A stretch of DNA of 64,000 bases, taken from assembly GCF_020443565.1 (NCBI RefSeq), contig NZ_JAIZZN010000018.1, forward strand, positions 1 through 64,000, in the 5' to 3' direction. A program made the position numbers and the translations under genes. Source of the stretch: Clostridium sp. CS001 (lineage in GTDB: Bacteria; Bacillota; Clostridia; Clostridiales; Clostridiaceae). Within the stretch, counting starts at the first letter, position 1, and each line of letters begins with the position of its first letter. Below the pieces are notes generated by a model. That model searched no databases and was not told the origin of the DNA. It saw only the letters and a list, made by a program, of their open reading frames with translations. This document shows positions 54,160 to 62,518 of the stretch, piece by piece.

Positions 54160-54912
54160 ATGGAAAAGGATATGAAGATTGCAGTTTTGATTGATGCTGA
54201 TAATGTATCTGATAAATATATAAAATACATAATTGACGAAATTTCAAACCATGGAACACCCACTTATAAAAGAATATATGGTGATTGGACAAAGCCTCAA
54301 CTAGCCTCATGGAAGAATGTATTGCTCAATTATTCTATTACACCAATACAACAATATAGCTATACTACAGGCAAAAACTCAACGGATGCAGCACTTATAA
54401 TTGATGCTATGGACATACTTTATTCACACAATGTGGATGGCTTTTGTATAGTTTCTAGTGATAGTGATTTTACTAAACTAGCAGCTCGCCTTCGTGAAGC
54501 TGGCATGTACGTTATCGGTATGGGAGAAAAGAAAACACCTACACCTTTCATTTCAGCTTGTGAGAAATTTAAATACCTTGAAGTACTAGCTTCCATGGCT
54601 CCGGAACATGCTGAAACTTTGCCTATTAAAGGTGCGCAAGTTCAGGGAGAATCAAAGCTTAGTATGACAACTACGGATAAATTAATCGAAGCTATTAAAA
54701 CTATTATAACTGAGATTTCAGACGAAGATGGCTGGGCATTCTTAGGTGAACTAGGTAGTACTCTTAACAAGAGGTATCCAGATTTCGATACTAGAAACTA
54801 TGGATATACAAAACTTACACCTTTTGTAGCATCTTTAAATCATTTTGAGATTAGATCAACAAGAACTAGTAACCCAAGTATTAGCCTTAAGTATATTAGA
54901 AATAAAGTATAA
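54160..54912 (+). CDS. NYN-domain ribonuclease-like protein with C-terminal LOTUS/OST-HTH domain
   Basis: The 250-residue protein has an N-terminal NYN/PIN-like domain with the acidic metal-binding motifs VLIDADNVSDKY (about 8-19), STDAALIIDAMD (about 72-83) and VSSDSDFTKLA (about 97-107). The C-terminal 80 residues (LIEAIKTIITEI, then LGELGSTLNKRYPDFD and LTPFVASLNHFEI) look like an OST-HTH/LOTUS RNA-binding domain. Proteins of this build are predicted RNA nucleases or RNA binders. AAAGGAGAAA precedes the ATG. It appears to be transcribed alone. Confidence 0.88.
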   Translation: MEKDMKIAVLIDADNVSDKYIKYIIDEISNHGTPTYKRIYGDWTKPQLASWKNVLLNYSITPIQQYSYTTGKNSTDAALIIDAMDILYSHNVDGFCIVSSDSDFTKLAARLREAGMYVIGMGEKKTPTPFISACEKFKYLEVLASMAPEHAETLPIKGAQVQGESKLSMTTTDKLIEAIKTIITEISDEDGWAFLGELGSTLNKRYPDFDTRNYGYTKLTPFVASLNHFEIRSTRTSNPSISLKYIRNKV

Positions 54913-55011
54913 TATTTAAATAGCAACCGGTATGCTGCATTAGGTATAGAGGCAATACTAGTAATTGAGTTATTGTTGTTTAGTGCAATTTAAAGATCAT
55001 ATATAGCGGTT

Positions 55012-55659
55012 CTATTTTCCTAAGTTTTTCTTGTATTCCTTAGGAGAAACGCCTGCATATTTCTTGAAGGTGGTGGAAAAATGGCTTTGACTATTAAATC
55101 CACACTGAGAAGAAATTATATCCAAAGCATTTGAGGAGTTAATAAGGAACTTTTTTGCTGCGTTTATTCTGCAAATATTTATATATTCACAAAATTTAAA
55201 ACCAGTGCTTTCTTTAAAAAGATAACATAGATAGTTGCTACTTATATGAATATGAGCTGCAACCTTTTCTAAGGTTATTTTTTTTTCGATATTTGAGTGG
55301 ATATAGGTTAAAGCACGGTTTATAATCTCATTTTCCGGCGCTTGTTTAGAAGTATTAATGGCTTTAATATAACTTTTAATAATTCCTTCGCCAAGGATAA
55401 TTAAACCTTCTCTAGAATGACAAGTTTCTATAAAAGCAATATTTTCATTGCATAAATCCTCCAAAGTTAAGGATGTACTAATACATAAATAGGTATATAC
55501 AAAGATGTTAATTGAATACAGCAGTTTTTTAAGTTCCTTATCGCTATTGCTTAAGGATAAAAGCATATTTATCTTATTTATATACAGGTCATTGGCATTT
55601 TCTAAGTTGTTATTTTTAATATTTAAGGCAAGTTCAGTGTGATTAAGTAAAGTTTTCAT
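55012..55659 (-). CDS. AraC-family transcriptional regulator
   Basis: The 215-residue protein has two helix-turn-helix motifs at its C-terminus (about 118-212): ITLEKVAAHIHISSNYLCYL, then ALDIISSQCGFNSQSHFST followed by FKKYAGVSPKEYKK, the standard AraC/XylS pattern. The N-terminal half has no domain I recognise and may sense a ligand. It is divergent from the DUF2325 gene, and a Fur-like box lies between the two starts. It is thus a likely local, iron-linked regulator of the genes to its right. AGGAGATATT precedes its ATG. Confidence 0.9.
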   Translation of the reverse strand: MKTLLNHTELALNIKNNNLENANDLYINKINMLLSLSNSDKELKKLLYSINIFVYTYLCISTSLTLEDLCNENIAFIETCHSREGLIILGEGIIKSYIKAINTSKQAPENEIINRALTYIHSNIEKKITLEKVAAHIHISSNYLCYLFKESTGFKFCEYINICRINAAKKFLINSSNALDIISSQCGFNSQSHFSTTFKKYAGVSPKEYKKNLGK

Positions 55660-55738
55660 AATATCTCCTTAATATTCCTAAAAAATATAGTAATAATCTT
55701 AAAAAAATTATAGCATAAACATATTATAATATAAACAA

Positions 55739-55759
55739 GAATGATAATCAATATCATTC
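55739..55759. promoter_or_regulatory. Fur-box-like palindrome between the AraC and DUF2325 genes
   Basis: GAATGATAATCAATATCATTC is a near-perfect 21-base palindrome. It contains the GATAAT-type hexamers of Fur operators in inverted array. It could repress one or both divergent transcripts when iron is plentiful. Confidence 0.68.
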
Positions 55760-55839
55760 AGTATTCAAAACATATAATATAAAGAATGTGCAAAATGGAA
55801 GAATAATAAAATAGATAATTAAGAAAAGGAGTGTTTTCA

Positions 55840-56127
55840 ATGAGTATTTTGGTTATAGGCGGAGATGGAATAGAAAGTATATCACAAAAATTAACGGATA
55901 CAGGATTTTCAGACATACAACATGTAAGTGGAAGAAAACCAAGCGATAGAAAACTTAAAATATCTTCTGAAACGGATTTAGTATTAGTTCTAGTAGATTT
56001 CATAGGCCATTCATTAATGAATAATATCAAAAAAGAATCTAAAAAACATGGTGTGAAAATAACTTTTTCTAAGCGTTCATGGACACATATAGAAAACAAT
56101 ATCTGTAGCTGTCTTAAGGAGATGTAG
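55840..56127 (+). CDS. DUF2325 domain protein
   Basis: The 95-residue protein is nearly all one DUF2325 domain: SILVIGGDGIESISQKL, TGFSDIQHVSGRKPSDRKL, LVLVDFIGHSLMNNIK and KITFSKRSWTHIEN. The fold resembles a small Rossmann-like unit. The family function is not established. AAAGGAG lies eight bases before the ATG at 55840, which I prefer to an ATG nine bases earlier. It lies right behind the Fur-like box and just ahead of the HD-GYP gene (one base apart), so it is probably iron-regulated. Confidence 0.85.
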   Translation: MSILVIGGDGIESISQKLTDTGFSDIQHVSGRKPSDRKLKISSETDLVLVLVDFIGHSLMNNIKKESKKHGVKITFSKRSWTHIENNICSCLKEM

Positions 56128-56128
56128 A

Positions 56129-56746
56129 ATGCTTGGGAAGCTCTTTGCTCGATTTAGAGAGAAAGGAATGTACCATGACATAATTGAAAGCTTAGTGGCA
56201 GCCCTTGAAGCTAAAGATAATTATACAAGTGGTCATTCGGAGCGAGTGGCATTTATGACTTATGAGCTTTCAAAGGGACTTGGAATTAAGGGCTTAGAGC
56301 TTGAGAATATGCATATAGCAGCGCATCTCCATGACATAGGCAAAATAGGAGTTCCAGATATTATTTTAAATAAGAATGGAAAACTACTACCTCATGAATG
56401 GCAGTACATAGAAATGCATCCAAAGATCGGATTTGACATTTTAAGCAAATCGAAAAGATTGAAATATATAAGTAAAATTGTTCTTTATCATCATGAAAGA
56501 TGGGATGGAAAGGGTTATCCGCAAGGACTATCTGGAACTTCTATACCAATTGGGTCAAGAATAATTGCAGTATGTGATTCTATGGATGCTATGACATCTG
56601 ATAGACCTTATAGAAAAGCTATGAGTTTCGAATCGTGCATGAATGAATTAGTTATTAATTCAGGATTAATGTTTGACCCTGTGATAGTTCAATATATTGT
56701 AGACAATATGAGTAAGGTAAAAAAGCAATATCAATTTAATATGTAG
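56129..56746 (+). CDS. HD-GYP domain phosphodiesterase-like protein
   Basis: The 205-residue protein consists of one HD-GYP domain with the metal-binding pattern SGHSERVAFMTYEL, LHDIGKIGVPD (about 70-80), HHERWDGKGYPQGLSG (about 113-128) and AVCDSMDAMTSDRPYR. Such domains hydrolyse cyclic di-GMP or related dinucleotides. No receiver or sensor domain is attached, so input must come from another protein or from transcription. AAGGAGATGTAG precedes the ATG. It overlaps almost with the DUF2325 gene, suggesting that the two products work together in an iron-linked response. Confidence 0.92.
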   Translation: MLGKLFARFREKGMYHDIIESLVAALEAKDNYTSGHSERVAFMTYELSKGLGIKGLELENMHIAAHLHDIGKIGVPDIILNKNGKLLPHEWQYIEMHPKIGFDILSKSKRLKYISKIVLYHHERWDGKGYPQGLSGTSIPIGSRIIAVCDSMDAMTSDRPYRKAMSFESCMNELVINSGLMFDPVIVQYIVDNMSKVKKQYQFNM

Positions 56747-56818
56747 ATAATGTAAAAAAACAGCAAAGCTAATGGATATACAAGTAAGCACATTAGATAT
56801 TTAGAGGAGGAAAAGAAA

Positions 56819-57247
56819 ATGAAAGAAGTTGTAATTATTTATTGGAGTGGAACTGGAAACACAGAAGTTATGGCAAAAGGAATTATGGAAGGTACAATGA
56901 AAGAAGATGTAAATGTTAGACTGATTAATGTAGGGGATGCAAGTACTACGGATATTTTGAATGCAGATGCCATAGCTTTAGGATGTCCATCTATGGGGTC
57001 AGAGGTGCTTGAAGAATCAGAAATGGAGCCGTTTATTGAATCCATTGAAAGTGCCATAAGGGGTAAGAATACTATATTGTTTGGATCTTATGGATGGGGC
57101 AATGGAGAATGGATGGAAGATTGGCAAGAAAGAATGGAAAGATATGGTGCAAACCTTCTTCAAGATGGTCTTATAGTAAACTATGAACCAGATGGGGAAA
57201 GCATTGTAAAGTGCAAGGAACTTGGTGAGTTGTTATCAAAATCTTAA
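56819..57247 (+). CDS. Flavodoxin
   Basis: The 142-residue protein has the FMN-phosphate-binding loop YWSGTGNTEVMA (about 8-19) and the later isoalloxazine-binding loops GCPSMGSEVLEESEME and FGSYGWGNGEWMEDW, typical of short-chain flavodoxins. Flavodoxin replaces ferredoxin as an electron carrier when iron is short, which fits the Fur-like box at the head of this gene set. AGAGGAGGAAAAG precedes the ATG. It lies 72 bases after the HD-GYP gene. Confidence 0.95.
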   Translation: MKEVVIIYWSGTGNTEVMAKGIMEGTMKEDVNVRLINVGDASTTDILNADAIALGCPSMGSEVLEESEMEPFIESIESAIRGKNTILFGSYGWGNGEWMEDWQERMERYGANLLQDGLIVNYEPDGESIVKCKELGELLSKS

Positions 57248-57278
57248 AAGTAAATTAGTATGAATTGGAGGGTGTTTT

Positions 57279-57911
57279 ATGAGTATAGAAGAGGTAAGAA
57301 AATTTTTAAAGATAACAAATAGTTACGATGATATAGAGTATTTACTTTCAGTAATAATGTGTAATGCAGCACCAACAATAAAAAACCATAAAACATCCTC
57401 ATTAATTAATTTTAGAAATAATAATAGAAATTTAAAGGATGTATGGGAAAAGTATAAGAATGAAGTAAAAGAAAAACTAGATGTGGATTTTTTTGAATTA
57501 AAAAAAGATGAAACAAGCACTCTGGTACTATTTTATAATAAAGAAAAAATTAAGCTAGGTATAAGAGATAGTAGAAGCATGGAATTTTTAAAACGATTCG
57601 GGTATAATGAAAGCATGGATATTCATGAGTGTTTATCATTTTTAGGAAAAAGATTTGAGAATCTGTGTCCTCATGAAATTGGAGTTTTTTTAGGATATCC
57701 TATAGAAGATGTAGTATCCTTTGTTGATTATCCAAGTAGTAAATGCAAAATGGTAGGATATTGGAAGATATATCATGATATTGAAAAAGCCGAAATTATT
57801 TTCAATAAATATGATGAGATAAAACATGATATTATGACATTGATGGTGAAGGGAATGAAACCAACAGAAGTATTAAATATAAACACAATAAGTTTAGTAA
57901 ATAACTATTGA
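57279..57911 (+). CDS. DUF3793 family protein
   Basis: The 210-residue protein has no catalytic motif I can name. Typical DUF3793 stretches are AAPTIKNHKTSSLI with conserved Cys nearby, CPHEIGVFLGYPIEDVVSFV (in full 20 residues, about 130-149) and CKMVGYWKIYHD. The family is often found near iron transport and flavodoxin genes in clostridia, which matches its setting here; this is from memory and unchecked. GGAGGGTG precedes the ATG. Its role is unknown; a haem- or iron-stress function is only a guess. Confidence 0.85.
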   Translation: MSIEEVRKFLKITNSYDDIEYLLSVIMCNAAPTIKNHKTSSLINFRNNNRNLKDVWEKYKNEVKEKLDVDFFELKKDETSTLVLFYNKEKIKLGIRDSRSMEFLKRFGYNESMDIHECLSFLGKRFENLCPHEIGVFLGYPIEDVVSFVDYPSSKCKMVGYWKIYHDIEKAEIIFNKYDEIKHDIMTLMVKGMKPTEVLNINTISLVNNY

Positions 57912-57960
57912 AGACAAGCCTCGGTGAATACAAAAGCCTTGATGTTATGTAAAATAATGG

Positions 57961-57990
57961 TTGACAAAGATAGGCAGGCTATGATATATT
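57961..57990 (+). promoter_or_regulatory. Promoter of the nickel/cobalt transporter genes
   Basis: A consensus TTGACA (57961-57966) and TATATT (57985-57990), 18 bases apart, put the start near 57997. The leader of about 125 bases contains AGGTTTCTACAGC and GATT/AATC hairpin sequences, but it fits no riboswitch class that I could verify. Confidence 0.6.
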
Positions 57991-58121
57991 TATATATAAT
58001 TGAAATCATGAAGGTTTCTACAGCAATTTACCATAGATTAATATAAATCAGACCCATGAAGGGGCTAAGTATAAAACTTACCTTTTTTTGGGTTACTTTA
58101 TTTTGTAGAGGAGTGTATATT

Positions 58122-59171
58122 ATGCATATGGCTGATGCCTTGATTTCACCCTTAGTAGGTGGAACTATGATGGCTGCTACCGCTGGCGTTGCAGCTTATT
58201 CAATAAAAAAGATACAGAATGAAATGGATGAAAAGAAGATTCCTTTGATGGGTGTAATGGGAGCCTTTGTTTTTGCAGCACAGATGATTAATTTTTCAAT
58301 ACCGGGTACTGGATCAAGCGGACACATTGGAGGAGGAATACTGCTGGCAATATTACTAGGACCTTATGCTGGGTTTTTAACAATGTCTTCAATACTATTG
58401 ATACAAGCATTGTTCTTTGGAGATGGGGGGCTGCTTGCCTATGGATGCAATGTATTTAATCTTGGTTTTTATACTTGCTTTATAGCATACCCTTTAATTT
58501 ATAAGTGGGTTACACGCAAAGGTGTTACAGCTAAGAGGATTTTTGGAGCTTCCATGTTTTCAGCCATAGTAGGCCTCCAAATGGGAGCCTTTAGCGTTGT
58601 GCTTGAGACACTTTTATCTGGAAAGACTGAATTGCCTTTTGGAACATTTGTGTTACTTATGCAACCAATACATTTGGGCATAGGGTTAGTTGAAGGTTTT
58701 GTAACTGCAGCAGTTGTTACTTTTGTATGGAGAGCTAGACCGGAAATTATAGAAAAAGCAGCTATAGGAGAAGCTATTGGGAATATATCCATAAGGAAAA
58801 TACTTACAAGCATTATAATTGCAGTGGTTGTAGTGGGTGGTGGGATCTCATGGTTTGCCTCTTCAAATCCTGATGGTTTAGAGTGGGCTATGGAAAAGAC
58901 AGCAGGTACAGCAGAGCTCACGTCTCCAGATGGAATCCATAAAACTTTATCCGAAATACAAAGTAAAATAGCGTTTTTACCTGATTATGGGTTTAAGGCA
59001 AAAACGGATGAGAATGAGTTAGCTACTGAGTCAGAAAGCTCATGGCCTTCTGTTAATGCAGGGACAAGCATTTCAGGTATAGTAGGAGGGGCACTTACAC
59101 TAGCATTGGCAGTATTCACAGGTCTGATTATAAGTGTTATGAAAAAGAGGAAAAGAAAAGTAAACGCATAA
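58122..59171 (+). CDS. cbiM: CbiM/NikM-type energy-coupling nickel/cobalt transporter S component with PDGLE domain
   Basis: The 349-residue membrane protein binds and moves Ni2+ or Co2+. Its start MHMADALISPLVGG places His at position 2, as required for the N-terminal metal site of CbiM/NikM. That decides for the ATG at 58122 (after GAGGAG) over a longer reading. About seven helices follow, with GSSGHIGGGILLAILLGPYAG (GHIGGG metal loop). A C-terminal segment (about 255-349) has SSNPDGLEWA and a last helix: the PDGLE/NikN-like part fused to the same chain. Neighbouring CbiQ and CbiO complete the transporter. CooT in the next operon favours nickel. Confidence 0.92.
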   Translation: MHMADALISPLVGGTMMAATAGVAAYSIKKIQNEMDEKKIPLMGVMGAFVFAAQMINFSIPGTGSSGHIGGGILLAILLGPYAGFLTMSSILLIQALFFGDGGLLAYGCNVFNLGFYTCFIAYPLIYKWVTRKGVTAKRIFGASMFSAIVGLQMGAFSVVLETLLSGKTELPFGTFVLLMQPIHLGIGLVEGFVTAAVVTFVWRARPEIIEKAAIGEAIGNISIRKILTSIIIAVVVVGGGISWFASSNPDGLEWAMEKTAGTAELTSPDGIHKTLSEIQSKIAFLPDYGFKAKTDENELATESESSWPSVNAGTSISGIVGGALTLALAVFTGLIISVMKKRKRKVNA

Positions 59172-59188
59172 GGAATCAAGGTCAGAGA

Positions 59189-59220
59189 AGGGCAGGGCAG
59201 GAAGCTCTGCCCTAAATTTT
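59189..59220 (+). terminator. Hairpin between cbiM and cbiQ
   Basis: AGGGCAGGGC pairs with GCTCTGCCCT around AGGAA, with AAATTTT after it. The T-run is weak and the same operon continues, so partial termination is likely. Confidence 0.6.
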
Positions 59221-59241
59221 ATAATAAGGATTTGATTTTAC

Positions 59242-60054
59242 ATGTCAAAGGCAATAAATTCGCTATATAATATGAGGCTTTTGGAGGATATGGCAGATAA
59301 GGAAACCTCAATACATAGACTTCACCCTCTTGTAAAGTTACTAACCACAGTGGTGTATTTAATCGGAGTTGTGTCATTTGGAAGATATGAAATAAGTGGT
59401 CTTTTGCCTTTTGTTTTTTATCCCGTGCTTATTTTTGCGCTAGCAGAACTGCCAGTTGCGCCAGTTCTAAAAAGGGTATTGATTGCTCTGCCTTTTATTA
59501 TTGGAATTGGGATATTGAATCCGTTATTTGACCATCATACAATTCTTATTGGTGGTATTACCATTTCTAGAGGATGGATTACATTTTTATCTATTCTAAT
59601 TAAATGCGGTTTAACGGTAACAGCAAGCATTTTATTAATTGCAACCACAGGAATGGATAGATTGGGTGCAGCATTAAGAATGCTAAAAGTACCTAAGATT
59701 TTTGTTTTACAGTTATTATTAACATACCGTTATATTTCAGTGCTGATAGAAGAGGTGGCAAGAATGCAAAGGGCTTATTCTCTAAGAGCACCAGGGGAAA
59801 AGGGAATACGCCCTAATGTTTGGGGGTCTTTTGCAGGCCAGCTAATACTAAGAACATTTGACAGAGCACAAAGAGTTTATCAGTCAATGATCCTCAGAGG
59901 TTTTACAGGTGAGTATAATATAGGGGGTATTGCAAAAGTAAGATTTAAAGATTTTGCTTATTTGGTAGCATGGAGTTTGTTTTTTATTATTGCGAGAATA
60001 TACAATTTACCTATGCTTATAGGTTTGTTGTTTACAGGAGGATTAAATAGATGA
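59242..60054 (+). CDS. cbiQ: Energy-coupling factor transporter T component CbiQ
   Basis: The 270-residue protein has about six hydrophobic segments and the T-component coupling helices with the Ala-Arg-Gly-type motifs: LEEVARMQRAYSLRAPG and RAQRVYQSMILRGFTGEY (about 195-213). It links the metal-binding S component to the ATPases. The start ATG has AAGGATTTG upstream. It overlaps cbiO by four bases (ATGA), which supports coupled translation. Confidence 0.92.
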   Translation: MSKAINSLYNMRLLEDMADKETSIHRLHPLVKLLTTVVYLIGVVSFGRYEISGLLPFVFYPVLIFALAELPVAPVLKRVLIALPFIIGIGILNPLFDHHTILIGGITISRGWITFLSILIKCGLTVTASILLIATTGMDRLGAALRMLKVPKIFVLQLLLTYRYISVLIEEVARMQRAYSLRAPGEKGIRPNVWGSFAGQLILRTFDRAQRVYQSMILRGFTGEYNIGGIAKVRFKDFAYLVAWSLFFIIARIYNLPMLIGLLFTGGLNR

Positions 60055-60809
60055 GTCATCATAAACTTGAAGTAAAATCTTTAAATTTTTCTTATCCAGA
60101 TGGGCATGAGGCGGTAAAGGATATATCTTTTATAGTCCATCATGGCGAATCCGTGGGGATTATTGGTGCAAACGGTGCGGGCAAGTCTACGCTACTAATG
60201 CTCCTAATGGGAGTTCTATTTCCTGGTGGGGGAGAAGTACTGGTAGGGGATGTACATGTAACAAAAAAGACATTACCAATGATACGCCAGAGATTAGGAA
60301 TGGTTTTTCAGGATCCTGATGATCAACTATTCATGACAACTGTTTATGATGATGTAGCTTTTGGACCACGAAATTATAAACTTGATGAGGCAGAAGTTGA
60401 AAGTAGAGTAATAAAGGCTTTAGAATTAGTGGGGATAGCCCATTTAAAAGATAGGGCCCCTTTCAAATTATCAGGTGGCGAAAAAAGGTCCGCTGCAATA
60501 GCATCTGTTTTATCAATGCAACCGGATGTACTTATAATGGACGAGCCAACAGCAGCGTTAGATCCTAAATCAAGGCGGCGAGTAATTAGTTTATTAAGAA
60601 GTTTTAAGCATACAAAAATAATCACTAGTCATGATTTGGATATGGTGCTTGAAACATGTCAAAGAATAATTGTAATTAAAGACGGTAAAATTGCCGCAGA
60701 TGGAGAAGCAAAAGAGATTTTATGTAATGCAGAATTATTAGATAGTTGTGGACTTGAAGTACCGCTTTCATTTCAAAATTGTCCTATTTGTGGAGCTTCA
60801 AAAGAATGA
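60051..60809 (+). CDS. cbiO: Energy-coupling factor transporter ATPase CbiO
   Basis: The 252-residue ATPase drives nickel/cobalt uptake with CbiM and CbiQ. It has Walker A GANGAGKST (about 38-46), Q-loop FQDPDDQLF (the family-typical DPDDQ), signature LSGGEKRSAAIA, Walker B VLIMDEPTAALDP and the switch His in TSHDLDM. The C-terminus ends with a CPIC pair whose role is unclear. One ATPase gene only is present, so a homodimer is likely. GGAGGATT precedes the ATG inside cbiQ. Confidence 0.95.
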   Translation: MSHHKLEVKSLNFSYPDGHEAVKDISFIVHHGESVGIIGANGAGKSTLLMLLMGVLFPGGGEVLVGDVHVTKKTLPMIRQRLGMVFQDPDDQLFMTTVYDDVAFGPRNYKLDEAEVESRVIKALELVGIAHLKDRAPFKLSGGEKRSAAIASVLSMQPDVLIMDEPTAALDPKSRRRVISLLRSFKHTKIITSHDLDMVLETCQRIIVIKDGKIAADGEAKEILCNAELLDSCGLEVPLSFQNCPICGASKE

Positions 60810-60865
60810 TTTAGCCATACAAATAGTAGTTTTGTTATAAAGGTTCAGTCAAGTTGCCTATTTTT

Positions 60866-60874
60866 TGATATAAT
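60866..60874 (+). promoter_or_regulatory. Possible extended -10 promoter for the DUF3842-cooT pair
   Basis: TGATATAAT is a perfect extended -10. No good -35 stands at 17 bases, so the call is tentative. It lies about 105 bases before the gene. Confidence 0.4.
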
Positions 60875-60979
60875 ATATCCATGAAGTTAATGACATTTGA
60901 GAAGTTATTAGTATTGCGGTAGCGGAATCTAAGAATATAAGCAGCTGCAAGGCAATGATTTAATGATTGGAGGAGTATA

Positions 60980-61393
60980 ATGCGAATTGCTGTAGTAGAT
61001 GGGCAAGGTGGAGGAATAGGTAAAGCTATTGTTGAAAAATTTAGACAAGTTTTTGGAGAAGGTATTGAGATTGTTGCACTTGGAACTAATTCTCTTGCAA
61101 CTGCATTAATGATTAAAGCAGGAGCGAGCGAAGGGGCAACAGGTGAAAATGCTGTTGTTTACAATGCTTCTAAAGTGGATATAATCTTGGGCCCAATAGG
61201 AATAATATGTGCTAATTCACTGCTGGGTGAACTCACACCTCTTATGGCGAGAGCTATAGCAGAGAGCTCAGCAAAAAAAGTGCTTATTCCTTTGAATAGA
61301 TGTAACGTAACTGTGGCTGGGACTCAAAATAAACCACTGCCACATTATATTGATGATGCTATTGAAATAGTGAAAAATCAGAGGGGTGTTTGA
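60980..61393 (+). CDS. DUF3842 family protein
   Basis: The 137-residue protein starts with a Rossmann-like motif VVDGQGGGIGKAIVEKF, suggesting nucleotide binding, followed by IVALGTNSLATALMIKAGA and GPIGIICANSLLGELTP. It ends with LIPLNRCNVTVAGTQNKPLPHYI. I recognise it as DUF3842; no reaction is known to me. AGGAG precedes the ATG. It is followed after two bases by cooT, so the two are co-translated. A role in nickel handling is inferred from its neighbours. Confidence 0.86.
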   Translation: MRIAVVDGQGGGIGKAIVEKFRQVFGEGIEIVALGTNSLATALMIKAGASEGATGENAVVYNASKVDIILGPIGIICANSLLGELTPLMARAIAESSAKKVLIPLNRCNVTVAGTQNKPLPHYIDDAIEIVKNQRGV

Positions 61394-61395
61394 TT

Positions 61396-61587
61396 ATGTG
61401 TGAAGCTAATGTTTATTTTGTTGACAAAGAGGGTAATGAAAGTTTGATATTGGAATCCGTAGATAAGGTGGTTCCAACCAAAGACGGCATAATGCTTGAA
61501 AATATATTCAGTGAGAGAAAAACTGTAAAGGCAAAAATAAAGGAAATGGCTCTTGTAGAGCATCGTATAGTTTTAGAAGATGAATAA
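61396..61587 (+). CDS. cooT: CooT-family nickel-binding protein
   Basis: The 63-residue protein begins MCEANVYF and has the CooT pattern of a small beta-barrel: LILESVDKVVPTKDGIML, then ENIFSERKTVKAKIKEM and ALVEHRIVLE. In CooT the Cys2 binds nickel and helps mature Ni-CO dehydrogenase. Keeping Cys at position 2 decides for the ATG at 61396 rather than the TTG six bases earlier. With the upstream transporter it points to nickel as the main metal. A strong terminator follows. No CO dehydrogenase gene is in the window. Confidence 0.88.
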   Translation: MCEANVYFVDKEGNESLILESVDKVVPTKDGIMLENIFSERKTVKAKIKEMALVEHRIVLEDE

Positions 61588-61589
61588 AA

Positions 61590-61624
61590 AAAAGCTGTGA
61601 AGGATTGCTTCACAGCTTTTAGTA
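61590..61624 (+). terminator. Terminator after cooT
   Basis: AAAAGCTGTGAAG and CTTCACAGCTTTT form a perfect 13-bp stem around GATTG. Confidence 0.9.
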
Positions 61625-61842
61625 TTAAAGTAAAGGGGGACTTCGCTTTAATTTCTATCTCATTTATATATATATAATATCATGGATATATGTCAGAATG
61701 ATGAATAAACGGTATATTATTTGTTAAATATTAAAAAAGTTCATAGAAAATTTGTAGTAGAAAATACGAAATAATTGTCCACTGTAAACAATAAAGGTAT
61801 ATAGCATAATATATTATGAGTAGAACTTTTTAGGAGATTGTT

Positions 61843-62352
61843 ATGCCGAATAAGTATAATGGAAGAGCGGCTGCAAACTATGCTGTGCAATATGCCCTTT
61901 CACCAAACAAGTCATATAAATACTTTCAATTAGTTAATGAGAATGGTGGAGATTGTACAAACTTTGTTTCTCAATGCTTAAGAGCAGGAGGAGCTCCCAT
62001 GGACTATAACAACATTAGACCTTGGTGGTATGATATGAATCAAGGTAAAGCTTCAGTCTGCTGGGCAGTTGCACACTCACTATATTGGTATTTAAAAACA
62101 AACCAAAGCAGTAATAGAAATGCAATTAAGGGATTAGAAGTAGATAACGCCCATGAACTTGAAATTGGAGATGTGATATTTTATGAAAACTATAATAATA
62201 CTATTTTTCATGGGGCTGTAGTAACTTCATTTGCAAGGATTGGTGACAATAGTGAACCACTCATATCTCAACACACATTCAATCTACTTAATGTTACCTA
62301 TAAAAAAGACTATAGCTATAAAAAATCACATTTTCTTAAAATTAGCTTGTGA
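61843..62352 (+). CDS. Putative amidase-domain protein (amidase_6-like)
   Basis: The 169-residue protein has the pattern of the amidase_6 domain: NGRAAANYAVQYALSPN, GGDCTNFVSQCLRAGG with a probable catalytic Cys (about residue 39), WWYDMN, VCWAVAHSLYWYL, HELEIGDVIFYEN and a later His in FHGAVVTSF. Spore- and wall-associated proteins often carry this domain, usually with a signal peptide; none is seen here, so it may act inside the cell or in spores. The start ATG follows TTTTAGGAGA. It stands alone, before a terminator. Confidence 0.82.
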   Translation: MPNKYNGRAAANYAVQYALSPNKSYKYFQLVNENGGDCTNFVSQCLRAGGAPMDYNNIRPWWYDMNQGKASVCWAVAHSLYWYLKTNQSSNRNAIKGLEVDNAHELEIGDVIFYENYNNTIFHGAVVTSFARIGDNSEPLISQHTFNLLNVTYKKDYSYKKSHFLKISL

Positions 62353-62408
62353 TAAAACATGTGAGACATAAGAAAAGGTGGAGAATGTTGGCTTTAAAAA
62401 CGCAAGAG

Positions 62409-62440
62409 GAGGGTACGGAAATAATCCGTGCCCCTTTTTT
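62409..62440 (+). terminator. Terminator after the amidase gene
   Basis: GGGTACGGA and TCCGTGCCC pair (one G-T) around AATAA, followed by TTTTTT. Confidence 0.85.
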
Positions 62441-62456
62441 AGATTGGTTAAAGTTC

Positions 62457-62487
62457 AACTTGCCACTTGCCACGTGGGTGGCACTAT
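62457..62487. repeat. Dispersed GCCAC/GTGGC palindromic repeat, copy 3
   Basis: AACTTGCCACTTGCC is followed by ACGTGGGTGGCACTAT. This is the longest copy, with GCCAC twice before GTGGC. It lies about 30 bases upstream of the esterase gene. Confidence 0.75.
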
Positions 62488-62518
62488 GTTACGATAAAAA
62501 GAAAAGGAATGACTTAAT

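Noticed and set aside
57997-58060. Possible purine riboswitch suggested by GGTTTCTACAGC
   Set aside because: The P1-P2 strings TATAA and ATATGG and the J3/1 string are not in place, and no three-way fold could be drawn.
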